NCBI GenBank assembly: GCA_038501195.1
Contig: JBBPUQ010000010.1
Span: 2,161,001-2,225,000 of the forward strand
Source of the DNA: Nemania diffusa
Taxonomy: Eukaryota > Ascomycota > Sordariomycetes > Xylariales > Xylariaceae
Reading direction: 5' to 3'
DNA length: 64,000 bases
Every line of letters starts with the position of its first letter. Within the stretch, counting starts at the first letter, position 1. The position numbers were made by a program, and so were the translations under genes. Below the pieces are notes generated by a model that worked only from the letters and a program-made list of their open reading frames with translations, searched no databases and had not been told where the DNA came from. Of this stretch, positions 1 to 11,948 are shown one piece after another.

Positions 1-209
1 TCCATATATACCTGCCTTGTCCATTAAGTCATGATCTGTCCCTTATAACTTTCTCTGGCCCCTTCTGTATAACATTACGAATAGTTTGCGTTGTGGAATG
101 TTTAATACCGAAGGACCTTCCATCCGTCCAAGACAAGTATAGCATACCACAATATCTACCTCGCTTGCTCGCCTAGCAAGACACATCAAAAGACCCCAAA
201 GGCAAGACC
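1..209. other. window edge, no gene seen
   Basis: Short stretch downstream of the minus-strand oxidoreductase gene. It probably holds that gene's 3' UTR. I see no feature of its own. Confidence 0.5.
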
Positions 210-1682
210 TCACTCCCCGGCCGGCAGCGCCCTCAACACATCCTCCAGCGTCCTCGGCAACTCCATCAGGCGCGCGCCAGCAACCCTCTCCACGGTCGGG
301 GCCCACCCGGCGGGCAGAGCCACGCCCTCCTTGCCGAGGATCATCTCGGCGACGGCGATGCCGCAGCGCGGCGCCACGGGCATGCCGTGGCCCGTGAAGG
401 CGGCGCTCATCCACAGACCCTCGGCGGCGGCGGCACCGGCGTGGGCCTCCTCGCCGAGGAACGAGCCGGGCACGCGCCCGACCCAGGGGCTCCCGTCGCG
501 CGAGAAGCCCATGATGCCGGTCCACTCGTACGCGGCGCTCAGCGCGCCGCCCTCGCCCGGCTCGCCGCCGGGCCGCAGCTCGACGGCGCCGGCCAGGGCG
601 CGGCGCAGCGCGGCGCCGACGAGGGGGTCGACGGCGTCGTCGCGGGACACGCCCTCCTCGCCCCCCGGCGTGGCGAACCGCTCGCCGCCTAGGATCAGGC
701 TCCTGTCGCCGCCAGTGCCGACGGCGGCGGCTTCGGTCTCCTCGACTTGGGAGTCGTCGAGCCCGCGGTGCACGAGGTACTGGTCGCTCGCGTCCTTGGT
801 CCACACGTAGCTGTGCGGCAGCTGCCGCACCGCGCCGGCGGGCGGCTCGAGCGCGCAGACCTGGCCCCGCACGGGCACGACGACGTCCGCGAGGCCCGGG
901 AGCAGGTACGACGTGTACGCGTTCGCCGCGACGAGCACCTCGCGCGCCGCGACCTCGCCCCGCGGCGTGTGCGCCACCCAGCCCTCTCCGCCGCCGCCGC
1001 GCCTCTCGAGGCGCGTCACGGGCGTGTTCGTCTGCAGGTTGAACGCCGCGGCGCCGTGCTCGGCCAGCAGCGTCTCCAGCACCCACGCCACGAGCTTGTA
1101 GGGCCACAGCTTCGCCGCGTTCGGCTGGTAGACGGCCGCCAGGGCCCCGGGGACGCGGCGCGCCGCCAGCTCGGCGCGGTCCGTGATCAGCACCGCCTTG
1201 TCCGCCAGGTCGGGGTGTTTTCCTAAGCGCCGGAGCTGCCGCTCCGCGGCCGCGAGGACGTCGGCTGAGTAGATGGCGTGCACGCCGCCGACGACGCGCC
1301 AGTCGCAGGGGATGGCGTGCGCGGCCACGAGGTCCCGGATGAGCGCGAAGGTGCCGAGCTCGAAGCGCGCGACGTCCTCGACGCTGTCCCACACGGCGGG
1401 CTGGCAGTGCCCGCCGTTGCGCCCCGTCGCGCCCCAGCAGGCCTCCCTGGCTTCGAGCATCACCACGCTGCGCCCGCCGGCGACGAGGGTGCGCGCCGCG
1501 AAGGCGCCGCTTATGCCGCTGCCTATGATGAGGACGTCGGCTGTGGCGGGGAGGGCGGGCGTTGTGTGGTGGTTTAGGAGCGTCTTGGACGGGTCGCGGT
1601 GCCAGTATGAGTGCGTGCTGTTTGGAGATGGCAGCTCGGCTTGCATGGTTTTGGCCTTAGGGGGGAGCGCCACCACGACCAT
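210..1682 (-). CDS. FAD-dependent oxidoreductase (DAO family)
   Basis: Single-exon gene encoding 490 residues. A Rossmann dinucleotide-binding motif (GSGISG, about residues 54-59) is followed by an acidic beta-2 end (MLEAR) and the GATGRNGGH stretch typical of glycine/D-amino-acid oxidase-type flavoproteins. The C-terminal segment (YEWTGIMGFSRDG, then FTGHGMP) is the usual FAD-closing region of the DAO fold. By family it should oxidise a secondary or primary amine (compare gamma-glutamylputrescine or sarcosine oxidases) with FAD as cofactor, but the substrate cannot be told from sequence. There is no signal peptide. The ATG at 1682 gives about 48 residues before the Rossmann fold. The coding DNA is very GC-rich, which creates long meaningless open frames on the other strand. 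Confidence 0.88.
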   Translation of the reverse strand: MVVVALPPKAKTMQAELPSPNSTHSYWHRDPSKTLLNHHTTPALPATADVLIIGSGISGAFAARTLVAGGRSVVMLEAREACWGATGRNGGHCQPAVWDSVEDVARFELGTFALIRDLVAAHAIPCDWRVVGGVHAIYSADVLAAAERQLRRLGKHPDLADKAVLITDRAELAARRVPGALAAVYQPNAAKLWPYKLVAWVLETLLAEHGAAAFNLQTNTPVTRLERRGGGGEGWVAHTPRGEVAAREVLVAANAYTSYLLPGLADVVVPVRGQVCALEPPAGAVRQLPHSYVWTKDASDQYLVHRGLDDSQVEETEAAAVGTGGDRSLILGGERFATPGGEEGVSRDDAVDPLVGAALRRALAGAVELRPGGEPGEGGALSAAYEWTGIMGFSRDGSPWVGRVPGSFLGEEAHAGAAAAEGLWMSAAFTGHGMPVAPRCGIAVAEMILGKEGVALPAGWAPTVERVAGARLMELPRTLEDVLRALPAGE

Positions 1683-2605
1683 CTTTATGATCTGAATGCT
1701 GAAACCTCTGGATAGCTAAATGAAATTTCGTTTATGGAGTTCCACTCCTCTACTACGATTTCGTATCTTTTTTTTAAGTCTAAGTGTCAAGGCTGCTTGT
1801 TGCTATCACCATGATAGTTGAAGGTCTTATACTCTACCTTCTAGTCATTCCCCGCATACTTACCTCCATGCTGCTGGGTGGAGCTCAGCAGATCAAGTGA
1901 AAACGTAAACTGCTACCTATTTCCCCATGTCACCAGGCAATAACCAACACAAACCGCTCCGTTTTCGCGCCGAGTATGGAAGGAAACATCAGTTAATGTG
2001 ACCTTATCTAACATGTCATAGTCCTGCGTTTATCTTACCTATCGATGCGTGCAGCTAACATGTGCAGCTATCGTGAGTCATGGTTCGATTACTCCAAGTA
2101 GCTAGCAGTAAGCGGCGGGAGCTACGTGTATCTAGATACAAGAGAGTAGATAAATCAACACATCCCCTTAATTCTCTCAGGTCTGTATATGAGATCCCTG
2201 GATGATAGTGTAGTGAGGCTGAAGTGAATGCAGTTTGTATAGAACTGACAACGCAAAACGATCGTGTTTCGTCTACATCATCATCTATCATTAGTATCAT
2301 TAATCGTACAAGTATATATACCCGCCGTGTACCACCCTCTGCCAATAAATACGAGACCACGCTCTCCAGAGAGCTCTTTGTTGAATAACAAGCACCAACG
2401 GAATACCAACTATAAAAATTATAGATGTAGTAATCCAACCTTGACAGGCAACGAGCCTCGCGGTTCGAAACCTCAGTTTTTGATTGAAGGTCATCGACGT
2501 CAACGTCCAATAATTCCGCGTCTTTCATCCTCCATCTAATAGCCATTCTAAAATTCCATGAGCCTTAACGCATTTTTTCTTCGATCGATCCGGACAACAA
2601 ACAAT
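1683..2605. other. intergenic, no gene supported
   Basis: About 920 bases between two minus-strand genes. It should contain the oxidoreductase promoter and the 3' end of the DUF4048 gene. Open frames of up to 163 codons exist but have biased, non-protein-like composition. Nothing else is recognised. Confidence 0.5.
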
Positions 2606-4564
2606 CTACGCTACGTTTCTCGTGAAGTCTTGGAAACCTGCATCAAATGTAGCCGTCTGACGCGGCGGCGACAAGCTCTTTTCCCACTCCTTAATGAAGT
2701 TCGAGGTTGTGTTCTTGATATTGCTGGGTGTGAGACGGTTCAGGATAGCCTGGGGCAACTCTTCAAACTTGCTGGGTGTCCTTGGGGACGTTTGCTGAAG
2801 TTCGCTGGTTGAACGTTTGCGTCTCCTGTTTTTATCTTGCATTAGAAAGCCAGCCTTCATTGCTACTGTTTCGGTATTTTCTCTGCCGCCTTTCCGTAGG
2901 GTAGTTTGTTCTTACAGTGCAATTTCGCTTTCATGAGCAGTCTCGGGAATAGCTGGAACGGCATCTCCGTTTACGGTGCTTCCACTCCATCGTGAGGTTT
3001 TCACGCTGGGCGAGTCCCAGTTGGACCAATCGTCGTCATCCAAGTTCTCAAAAGTCAGAGGTGTCCAAGAAAAATGCTTTCGTGCTCGGGGTTCTGGTCT
3101 GGAAGCCGTGCGCCTGTGCTGTAGATGATCGCCCGAGCTACTCGTGGACGGCCTGCTTAGGCTATCTGATGGGGAGCCTGGCTCTGTGGGAAATGGAATA
3201 CGGCCACGGTTCGATGTGGATGCGCGGATCGTGTCTTGGTCGCCCTCCATCTTATTCAACCGCAGACCCATCTCCGTAGTTCTATTTGTCGTCCCTGATA
3301 TAGCCTCATCGCCAACAGTTGCTTGCCTCAGATCTTCGACGAAGGTCCAAAGACCTTGCTTAAAGTCATTGGCCAACTGTTTGACGCCATTGGGTTGCTG
3401 GGTGCTTTGATGTGGTGCCCAGGTAGCACGTTTGTTCAGGGGGTAAGCAGCTGAAATGGGCGAGCGACTGATATACGACTCCGATGACCGGATACTATCC
3501 TGGTCCTCCTGCATCGATGCATCGCTAACAGACTTGGTAGGCGATAGTAGAGATAGAGTGCGCGTGTGGCTTCCACGGATAACCGTTCTCTTGTGCTGTC
3601 GAGGAGTCCCTTGGCTTTGTGCAAGAAGTATGGCTTTTCTCCTCTCAAGTTCACTATTGCGCTTTGTTGCTGCGCTATCTTCGTAGCTGTCACGGAGGTT
3701 TGCAGCGGGTGCCAAGGCTCGAGTTGGTTCGGCAGTGTTGTTTGGTGGTCTCTTTTTGCAACCTTCTGAAATAGTCCATTGCCTCTTCAGCCTTTTCAGC
3801 TCCACCTCAGCTCGTGCTAGCTCGTCTCGCAACTCCAACACACGACGTTCCTGTGCTGCTATCGCAATGATGAAGCCGTCAGAGTCAACAGGGGAATTGA
3901 GGGTCAAGGTGTCGATGGGCGTCGGGGGCATTGACGAAGTCGGCGTAGGCCTCGAAGACAGGCTGCTCGGTAGCGCAATTGGCAGTGTCAAGGAAAGTCG
4001 GTTTGCATTTCGAGAGGCAGATGACGTAGAACGCATTAATCGTGTCTCGGATGTCTCGCTTAGTGCCGGCGGCTGTGGTGGTGGAGGCATGGAAGCCAAC
4101 GTGGTATCTATGAGAGTTGACCCATTTTCCTCATCGTGTGGCCCTTCACTACCTGGAGACGAAGGCACGGGACGAGTCGCCAGCGTAGTGTCTTCCGGCC
4201 TGAAATCGATGCTAGAAGCATTCAAGACTGCATTAAGAGAAACAGGTGCATTGGGGGATGCACGCGAAAGACGACGCTCCAAGCCCATATCTGCCCTCAC
4301 GGATACCCCGAGAATCCCTTCGAAAGAGCGACGATGCCAAGGTTCGCCTATGAGACGTCGGCGTTGGCTTTGGTTAGGGTGATAATCTGGCAAGGGAATG
4401 GACGGAGCACTTGGGGCACGGCGGTACCTCTGCCTCCTGGAATCCGAATTTGATGTTCTTCTAGAATACAGAACAGTGATTATGTTGTTGAGGCACCTGT
4501 CGTTGAAAAGAGTGAACGAAGAAGATGTAGCTAAGCAAATTTGTAAGAGCTGTATCGATTTCAT
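2606..4564 (-). CDS. DUF4048 domain-containing protein, multi-exon
   Basis: Mostly disordered Ser/Pro/Arg-rich protein. Its core (RLSLTLPIALPSS, then FIIAIAAQERRVLELRDEL and a short coiled coil, roughly residues 190-265 of the open frame) matches my memory of the fungal DUF4048 family of unknown function. The long frame ends at 2912, but the frame at 2606-2860 continues the family-like sequence (ELPQAILNRLTPSN, then EWEKSLSPP). A GT-AG gap at 2915-2883 (33 nt) joins the two in frame, so I treat 2606-2882 as the last exon. At the 5' end an acceptor (TTCTAG) lies just before 4460, so the true start is probably in an upstream exon and the ATG at 4564 may be intronic. The protein is surely real; both ends of the model are uncertain. 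Confidence 0.72.
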
Positions 4565-6127
4565 GGACAGACAAAATGAATTGCAGTGATTGCGACGTAA
4601 TCCACCATCGGCACACCAGGTAGATGGCGAAGATTAATGTGAAGACTGCAATTGCAGTGCTGGCGAAAGAAAGTGAAGCTGTGCTCGAGAAGTGCAGCGT
4701 TGGAAGTAGGTAAATTGATGGAAGCACCTGAGAAGGTACTGAAATAGCAGACCGTAGATGGTAGGTAGCAGGTAGCGGCAGGTATTAAACTGGGTTGGGA
4801 CCTTGCAGCCAATACCTACTGGTACTACCTATAATTAACCCAATAAGATGATAGGGCAGTCCCTGTCAGTCAGGGGCAGCTGAGAGCCAAGGCGACGAAT
4901 TGCAATACCGTTGTAAACAACGTACTGTAGGTTATCTCCTGGCATAAGAAGCTGAGAAAGAAGAAGAGAAGAGAGTCTTTTGATAAATTCTAAGCAGAAA
5001 ATGCTACTAATAGTAGCTTATGGCGAAAGTATTCAAGAGATTGAGTATATCTTGTGATTTTAAGTAGTAGCTATTATAGCTGTATGTACCCTCAAAGTCG
5101 GAAGCGTTAATTCCACGAAGGACTATACACCGAGAATAATAAGATAGACATGTAAATAGCGGAGTCGCTAATCTTTGTCGCATGGAAAAGGGTCAGGGTT
5201 TGCTTTAAATATGGAATATTAGGGAAGTTAGTTTATCTTGCTTATTTATCAATTGTTTGTTTTGATTTATTGCGTATAGGTGTTGTCGTATCTACGTAGT
5301 ATTCTTCAAGCCTCCCGCCCGTCCCTACGCCATCTCTACAATAGCACTACATGGTATACATAGTGTAGTACGTAACTATATACCGCTAGAGAGGTAGGTA
5401 GCCACTTTGGGTTCCCAGTCAACCATCAACGAAGCCACGGGCCCAACAGGCGATACACCGGATCATCTGTGACCCTATTTTGGTGGCCGCGTCGTCTGAT
5501 TCAGGGGCAGACTTGGAACAGCGCATTGTTTTGTGGAAAGTAGGTATTCTGTACAAAATACACTAATGGCGTTAAAACCTGCAGAGACGAAATGATGTCC
5601 TGCAGGTCCCATTTATTATGTGGGGAGCCCAAGGTGAGCCTAGGCATCCTGGCAATTGGAATCGCCTTTGCTGAAGAACCCAGCACACCATGACGAAACC
5701 CCTTTATGGGGGCTCGTGGAGAAACTGACAGCTGGCGGCTGGCGTAAAGCTGCTGCAGACGGATATATCTATTTCCCAGCTGGCAGTTATCATTACCTAG
5801 TAGGCGGTAGGCATGCAAGCACGTGAACACGGGTTATTGACATCGCGTCAAGCTTTGGCCCCGCGTCTGCTAATCAGAACGAGTCAATGGATTTCGCTTC
5901 GATGTTACACCCATTCAGGCAGAGCAAAATAAGGTTTATTTGCAGCCATCGGTCCCACCATAGCCTCCTTCCTAACCACAAGCTTACAATGACTCTTTGT
6001 CCTTTGCTGCCTACAAACATGATCCCTATGGTCTACCAGTATATATCCGTCGTAGACTTGGTCCCTTCCTCTGGGACCATCTTTTCCCCGTGACTCGCGC
6101 CCTGCAGATTTCTTCGTCACAATTACA
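4565..6127. other. intergenic between divergent genes
   Basis: About 1.56 kb separating the minus-strand DUF4048 gene from the plus-strand ligase gene. It should hold both promoters and perhaps the first DUF4048 exon (4.6-4.8 kb). The 4.95-5.4 kb part is A/T-richer. Open frames here (for example 5501-5830 minus) show no family resemblance. Confidence 0.5.
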
Positions 6128-9100
6128 ATGCCGTTTCCTTATAGATATATATGTGATCTACTTCAGCACCTCGATGATGAATTGCGCAAGTCGCCAGAAA
6201 AACAAACACCCTCCGACGTAATCGTCAAGTCTTGGTTCCAACAGCATCGCTCTCTCTTCAATGCGCCTGAAAATGACGCCTGCGCCATACTCTCAACATT
6301 ATTGCCCGAGAGAAGAACGGATAGAGTCTACAATATACAGGCCCCAAAACTACAAAGCATTTTCGGCAAGGTATTGAGACTGGGCGCCTCGCGAGTACTG
6401 GAACTGCGGAGATGGACTGAGCCCGGCTCTGGCATAGATCTTGGTGACTGTGTCGAGGGCATCTTACGACGGACGGTAGGTGCCTTTTAGTGTCACCCCA
6501 ACGATTGCTGGCATATATACATGCGATCCAAGTCGCATAAATCACTAATAATCTGTAGCCCAATTCCCGCGATGACATAACTCATCTTACCGTAGAAGAT
6601 ATTGACGAGACATTGAGTCGCATTGCAGCAACCTGTAGATTCAGCTCGCCTGCGGTCAGAGGCCTGCACAAAACGCTTAATGTGCGCGATACAAACGGGT
6701 TGTTGGCTAGCATATATACCCGTCTTGGTTCGCGGGATGCAAAATGGTTCACTCGGTTGGTGCTGAAGAACTACCAGCCTGTGGCACTGAATGCGCACAC
6801 TGTTTTCGTCAACTATCATCCAATCTTGCCTCAAATGATGAAAATTCGAGACGACCTTTCCACTGCAACGGCATATTTACGGCACATTAACGAGAAGCGT
6901 GATGCGCCGAGCACCATTGCAAGCTTACTGAAACCCAGCCTGGGCACAAAGGTTGGGAGGCAGCCTTGGTTTAAAGGAAGAAGTATTAAGAATTGCATGG
7001 ATATGGCTCAAGGGCGAGACGTGATTTGCGAACAAAAAATCGATGGCGAGTACTGTCAGATTCATATCGACTTACGCAAGCCTCGTAATTGTATCCAAAT
7101 CTTCTCCAAGAGCGCAAAAGATAGCACAGCAGATCGCGATGGCTTACATAAGTTAGTTATCACTCCATCAACACCCCCTTACCTTTGACTAACAGGGAAT
7201 AGGGCTATACGAGATTCTCTCAAGATAGGAAATGAAGATTGCCCTCTTGTCAAAGGCTGCATCCTGGAGGGAGAGCTTGTGGTGTACAGCACAAAGGCAA
7301 GACTCCTCTATGGTAGTTAGAATATAAGTACCCTACTAATAGGCGACAAATAGGAACACAAGGTACTCCCGTTTCATAAAATCCGGAAACATGTTTCTCG
7401 TTCGGGCTCATTTATGGGTACCGCGAACGACTCGCAGTAGGTTTCCACTGAGTAGCAATCATAAATTTGGGACTCACGTGCTAGTAGGCCACATGATCAT
7501 GAGCATCTAATGGTTATATACTATGATGTGCTTTTGATCGACGATGCGTCTCTAATTGGAGCGAAGAATAGTGAACGATTTAGACGGCTGAGCGAGATAA
7601 TTACATGCCGGACGGGTTACGCAGAACTGGTATCTCGAACTACCATCCGCACCTCTCGACCCTCGGCTGTACGAACTCTACGTGAGCTTTTTGCGCAATG
7701 CATTTCTTCTCGTGGCGAGGGATTGGTGTTGAAGCCGGACGAGCCCTACTTCGATTTCAACTCGAAACACATGCCCTACAGGTGTTGCAATATCAAGTTG
7801 AAGAAGGAGTATGTTCAAGGGTGGGGAGACGTGGGAGACTTTGCAGTTATAGGTGCATCGTATGATGCTGCAAAGGCAAGAGAGTATAGGTTGCCCAACG
7901 TGAAGTGGACCCATTTCTTTATAGGGTGCTTGGAAAACCACAACCAAGCACGAGCGAAGACCGAGATGCCCAGGTTTCGGGTAACGAACATCGTTGAGCT
8001 CACGGGGCCAACGTTGTCAGCATTCTGGGCTCAGCTAAGTCCTATATCAGTGCCATATACGGAGAATACATTTATTGAGCTTGGGTACAGTGGAAGCATA
8101 ATGGCGAAGAAACCGACGGTTATATTCCCATGCCCGTTAGTCTTTGATATGCGTTGTTTTTCCTACGACAAAGAGCCGAACACCAACTTCTGGAGCATGC
8201 GATTCCCACAGGTTAGTAAAGTACATTACGATCGATCATATCTGGACTCCATGACGTTTTCCGAGCTGCAGGAAGTAGCCGAGGCAGCAACACATGTTCC
8301 CGAAGAGGAAGATAGCCAGGAGATGCGCCAATGGGTAAAAGCTCTCGAGAAGATGGATCGTGGAAAGTTCTCGGTTGATGCCCTTAGCCAAGCGACTACC
8401 TGCTCTGATGCTCCCTCGTCACCTACGTCGTCAGCGTCATCCCAGTTTACTACACCACAGCCCAGACGTGATTTACTTACTCCCCCGAGGTCCTCAGCTA
8501 TTGAAATTGCATCATCTTCTGCAAAGCTCAACCCTCCCAGTCAGACAATATCGGCTTCGAACCATCATAAACGGCCACGTGGTGAGCAGTCGGAATCGAG
8601 GCACGCTATGAAGCGGCATCGTAGGCACTCTATCCTATCATCGATTACTCCATCTCAGGAAAGTACCCCAACAGATAACTCTGTCCCTCGTCCGCGACAT
8701 CGGGAGCCCCTTAGCCAGGTAAACCCAAACGTTTCCGAAGAGAGCCGCATGGGATCCCAGCAACTTCCATGTACTTTACCCCCAGCAACGTCATCGGTAC
8801 AGGAAAACACTAGCCTCCCTCCCCAGAAGCCTACTGTCTCCTCGCCAGCTGCATACTATACGGCATCAGAGACGGTCTCCTCTTCGCCTAGTAGAGAGAC
8901 TAGGGTCCGACAAAGTTCGGTAACAATCCAGAGTCAAAGCAGGACAATCTCGTCAAGCGCCCCATGTTGTTCCATTGCCAAACATGAATGCGTCCTTGCC
9001 AACTGCTCTATCTTGCTCGCGCCGTGTATATCGAGCTATGCTTGGATCACAGAGGATTTGCTGAGACGCCACGGTATCGGCGACCCCCTTCTCGACCCGC

Positions 9101-9417
9101 GGGTCTGGAATAACATAGATGCACAGTCGAGCATGTGCAGAAGCACCAGCAGCCTCGAGCGCGAGGCAACCTGCACAGATGCGCCTGAAAAGAAACGGCG
9201 AGCCCGGAAGATTTGCTTGGTTGAAACGAGACGGAAAGAAGCAACCGAGGCGTTTCTGCTGAAGATCAAGGACGCTGGTCTGAAGAGAGGCGGCGAACGG
9301 GAATGGGTTACCGTGTATGATTGGCGAGTTCTGGAATTCATCACGGAGCAGGAAGAGCTGGAGAAGTCATCCAGGGTTAGGGACCCCTGGAGACGGTTTT
9401 ATGTGGGAATCGCATAG
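6128..9417 (+). CDS. ATP-dependent DNA ligase, ligase IV-like, five exons
   Basis: Proposed exons are 6128-6475, 6559-7151, 7203-7296, 7354-7436 and 7488-9417, giving 1015 residues with frame kept throughout. Visible nucleotidyltransferase motifs are motif I EQKIDGEY with the adenylated lysine at about residue 276, motif III CILEGELVVYS, motif IIIa YYDVLLIDD, motif IV GEGLVLK and motif V NIKLKKEYV. The N-terminal helical region resembles the DNA ligase IV DNA-binding domain. Motif I reads KxDGEY where classical ligase IV has KxDGER, so this looks like the divergent fungal ligase-like subfamily rather than canonical LIG4. About 350 C-terminal residues are Ser/Pro-rich and probably disordered; no clear tandem BRCT repeat is present. 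Exon 3 ends at a GC donor (AAG|GCAAGA), making intron 3 a GC-AG intron. The expected role is nuclear DNA-end sealing. Confidence 0.87.
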
Positions 9418-9898
9418 ACAGACGGATGGGTGGTTCGCGGTGATTTGCTCGCATTTACATGGGCGCATTGCTTAACGATACCACGGTTAGCTTACGGCAC
9501 GGCATTAGGCGGTTGCATTTATTAGCACGGACAGAGGCGCTTCGATGAATTCTACTTTCGCGTTGTTCTTTTCATTTGATCTCACGCAGAAAAGCGTTTG
9601 GATTTCCATCATCCGGATGCAAAGTCGAACCGCGTTGAGGATGACACGAGTGACGTGACATATATTTAATATTATATATATGTGCCCCATATCCAAATCT
9701 ATCGCCAGTAGACAGTCTATATCGTAGGGGCACTTTATTCGACCCATTACTGTATTTGGCGTTCCGGACAGTATCCCCGATTCTATCCATATATGTCTTA
9801 AGATGGTATTATAAGCATGATAGATCATTAGAATTTTTTTTACAGCTCGGCCCGCCTATATATTCCATCCCGTCCCGATCTCCATTTCCCCTTGGCCC
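9418..9898. other. convergent intergenic region
   Basis: About 480 bases between the 3' ends of the ligase and ERG2 genes. It is A/T-rich at 9655-9690 and 9830-9845 and is likely 3' UTR and polyadenylation sequence. No gene seen. Confidence 0.5.
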
Positions 9899-10684
9899 CT
9901 AGAACTTGCCGAGGGCGAGGTTGCCGAGCATCTCGCGGCCGGTGATGTAGGTGGTGCGCCAGAGGGTGGGCAGGTCGAGGGTGGAGGAGAGGCCGTCGGC
10001 GAAGCCGAAGAAGAGCATGGGGGGGATCCAGCCGCGGGCGTACTCGAGGGCGAAGCAGCCCTCGGGCATCTTGTACTGCTTGACGGTGCCGCGGCGCAGG
10101 TGGTGCACGGCGCCGGCGGGGTAGACCTCGGGCGCGTAGGCCCCCGGCGTGTACGCCCACTGCTCGCCCGAGAGGATGTGGAAGTAGTCGTCCGCCGTGT
10201 GCCGCCCCGTGTGGCCCTCGGTGCCCACCGCCGTGCCGAAGATGATGAGGTACTCGGTTACGCCTGCGGAACGAGTGAAGCGCCCGTGTTAGTTTCTTTT
10301 TAGATTATGGTAGGAGGAGGAGGAGGAGGGGGAGGACATGGGAGGGTGGAGCTTACTGGCGTGGATCAGGTACATGCCGCCCATGGCGCCGCCGGCGTTG
10401 TTGAACATCCACTCGTCCGGGTCGTCGTGGCGGTGGGCGTTGACGTGCCGCGGGTGGCGCTCGGCGAGCTCGCTCACGATGTAGTTGACGACGGCGCCCG
10501 TGTCGTTGCCGTGGGCGCTGATGCCGCGCCGCGCGAGGTCGTGCAGCTCGTCCATCTGGAAGATGTAGAAGCTCTCGAGGTTGCGCTCCAGGAGCATGAC
10601 GACGGGCGCGAAGATGCCGAGCACGATGGCGAGCGTGGTGAGCAGGCGCGTTAGCCCGCCGGACTGTGAGGTTTTCGGCGCCAT
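9899..10684 (-). CDS. ERG2: C-8 sterol isomerase (ERG2 / sigma-1 receptor family)
   Basis: Two exons, 10684-10357 and 10263-9899, joined over a GT-AG intron in a serine codon, give 230 residues, the usual ERG2 length. An N-terminal membrane anchor (about residues 14-34) is followed by the conserved ERG2 core: [43 protein letters not shown], the cupin-like [12 protein letters not shown], and the C-terminal [17 protein letters not shown] helix region. The enzyme moves the sterol double bond from C8 to C7 (fecosterol to episterol) in ergosterol synthesis at the ER membrane and is the target of morpholine fungicides. I chose the ATG at 10684; an in-frame upstream CTG-like extension to 10828 lacks an ATG and is less likely. 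It is divergent from CSL4. Confidence 0.96.
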
Positions 10685-11172
10685 TGGTGCTGCTGTGCGA
10701 GAGGAGACAGGCCTAAGGAACGACTGGAGAAGGAATGAAGAAAAATTGAAAACCTGTAGAAGTAAATGAGCGACTATAAAATTAAACGAGTGTCGGTATG
10801 CAAGTGATAAGACAAAAAGACTGGGCAATAATGAATTGGCAGCGTATTCGTACTCGCCCTGGACCCTGGTTTTATGTATTTATCTACCTACATAGTCAGG
10901 AACCTGGTACAGGGATACTGTGGGGTCTATCTAGCATCCCAAGCAGCTGGACCGCACTAGGTACTTCTCTTGAGACTTCCCTATTGGCTGGACAGGCCAA
11001 CGCTATCGGTGAAAGGGCCCTTCGAACACCGATCAATTGGGGTAGACTAGGTGGAACTTAGAAGCTTTACATCATTGCAAGAAAAAAAAAGCTCTAATCG
11101 ACTTAGACTTTCATCTTCGACCTCTTTGGCGATAACATTACGACAACAAAAACAACACACGGGGCAGTGAAA
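10685..11172. promoter_or_regulatory. shared divergent promoter region ERG2/CSL4
   Basis: 488 bases separate the start codons of two divergently transcribed genes, so both 5' UTRs and promoters must lie here. I see no canonical TATA box. A pyrimidine/purine bias is present on the CSL4 side (11085-11095). Individual elements are not resolved. Confidence 0.5.
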
Positions 11173-11948
11173 ATGGCGCTGGCACAAGCACAAACGGTAG
11201 CCATACCTGGCCAGCTTCTGGGCCCGTCAAACAAATATAGCGCCGGTCCAGGAACATACATCAACGAATCGAACTTGTACTCGTCGCTGCTGGGCACCAT
11301 CAGCATCACGGAGCCCGAAAAGGCCCCAGGCCCCGCGAAGCGCATGCACCGCATCGCCGCCCTAAACAACACGCCGAGCCCATCGTCGAGCAGCCCGACC
11401 TCCCTGCCCACGATCTCCGTCTCGCCGGCGGTCAGCAGCAGCAGCAGCACGGCGGCGGCCGAGCAGCAGCGGGACAAGCGCGAGGTGCTCCCGGAGGTGG
11501 GCAACGTGGTGCTGTGCCGCGTGACGCGCATCACGCCGCGCGAGGCGACGGTGGCCATCCTCGTGGTGGGCGACGCCGTGCTCTCGGCGCAGTGGCAGGG
11601 CGTCGTGCGCGTGCAGGACGTGCGCGCCACCGAGAAGGACCGCGTGAGGATCTACGAGAGCTTCCGGCCCGGGGACATTGTGCGGGCGCAGGTGGTGAGT
11701 TTTATCCATACACAGACGGGAGGAGATTTTATGTGCGCGTGCGGAACGCTAGCTAACAAAGGTTGTACGGGTAACAGATCTCGTTGGGTGACCAGGCTAA
11801 TTATTACCTCTCGACCGCAAATAACGAGCTTGGGGTTATCATGGCCACGAGTGAGGCGGGCAATGCCATGTTCCCCGTCAGCTGGAAGGAATACAAGGAC
11901 CCTGAGACGGGCTTGAGCGAGAATCGGAAGGTTGCGAAGCCTCTTTGA
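11173..11948 (+). CDS. CSL4: exosome complex subunit CSL4
   Basis: Exons 11173-11694 and 11778-11948 give 230 residues. The N-terminal domain (PGQLLGPSNKYSAGPGTY) is the Csl4 N-terminal fold that contacts the exosome ring. A low-complexity Ser linker (about residues 70-100) is followed by an S1 RNA-binding domain (VLPEVGNVVLCRVTRI through VRVQDVRATEKDRVRIYESFRPGD). Exon 2 supplies the last beta strands and the C-terminal zinc-ribbon-like region (NELGVIMATSEAGNAMFPVS). CSL4 is one of three cap proteins of the RNA exosome, acting in 3'-5' RNA processing and decay in nucleus and cytoplasm. The start at 11173 is the first ATG in frame. Confidence 0.94.

Noticed and set aside
43..1392. 449-codon minus-strand frame overlapping the oxidoreductase
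   Set aside because: Extreme Arg/Gly/Ala composition; it is an out-of-frame shadow of the GC-rich FAD gene.
5501..5830. 109-codon minus-strand frame
   Set aside because: No domain, no conserved-looking composition, no supporting context.
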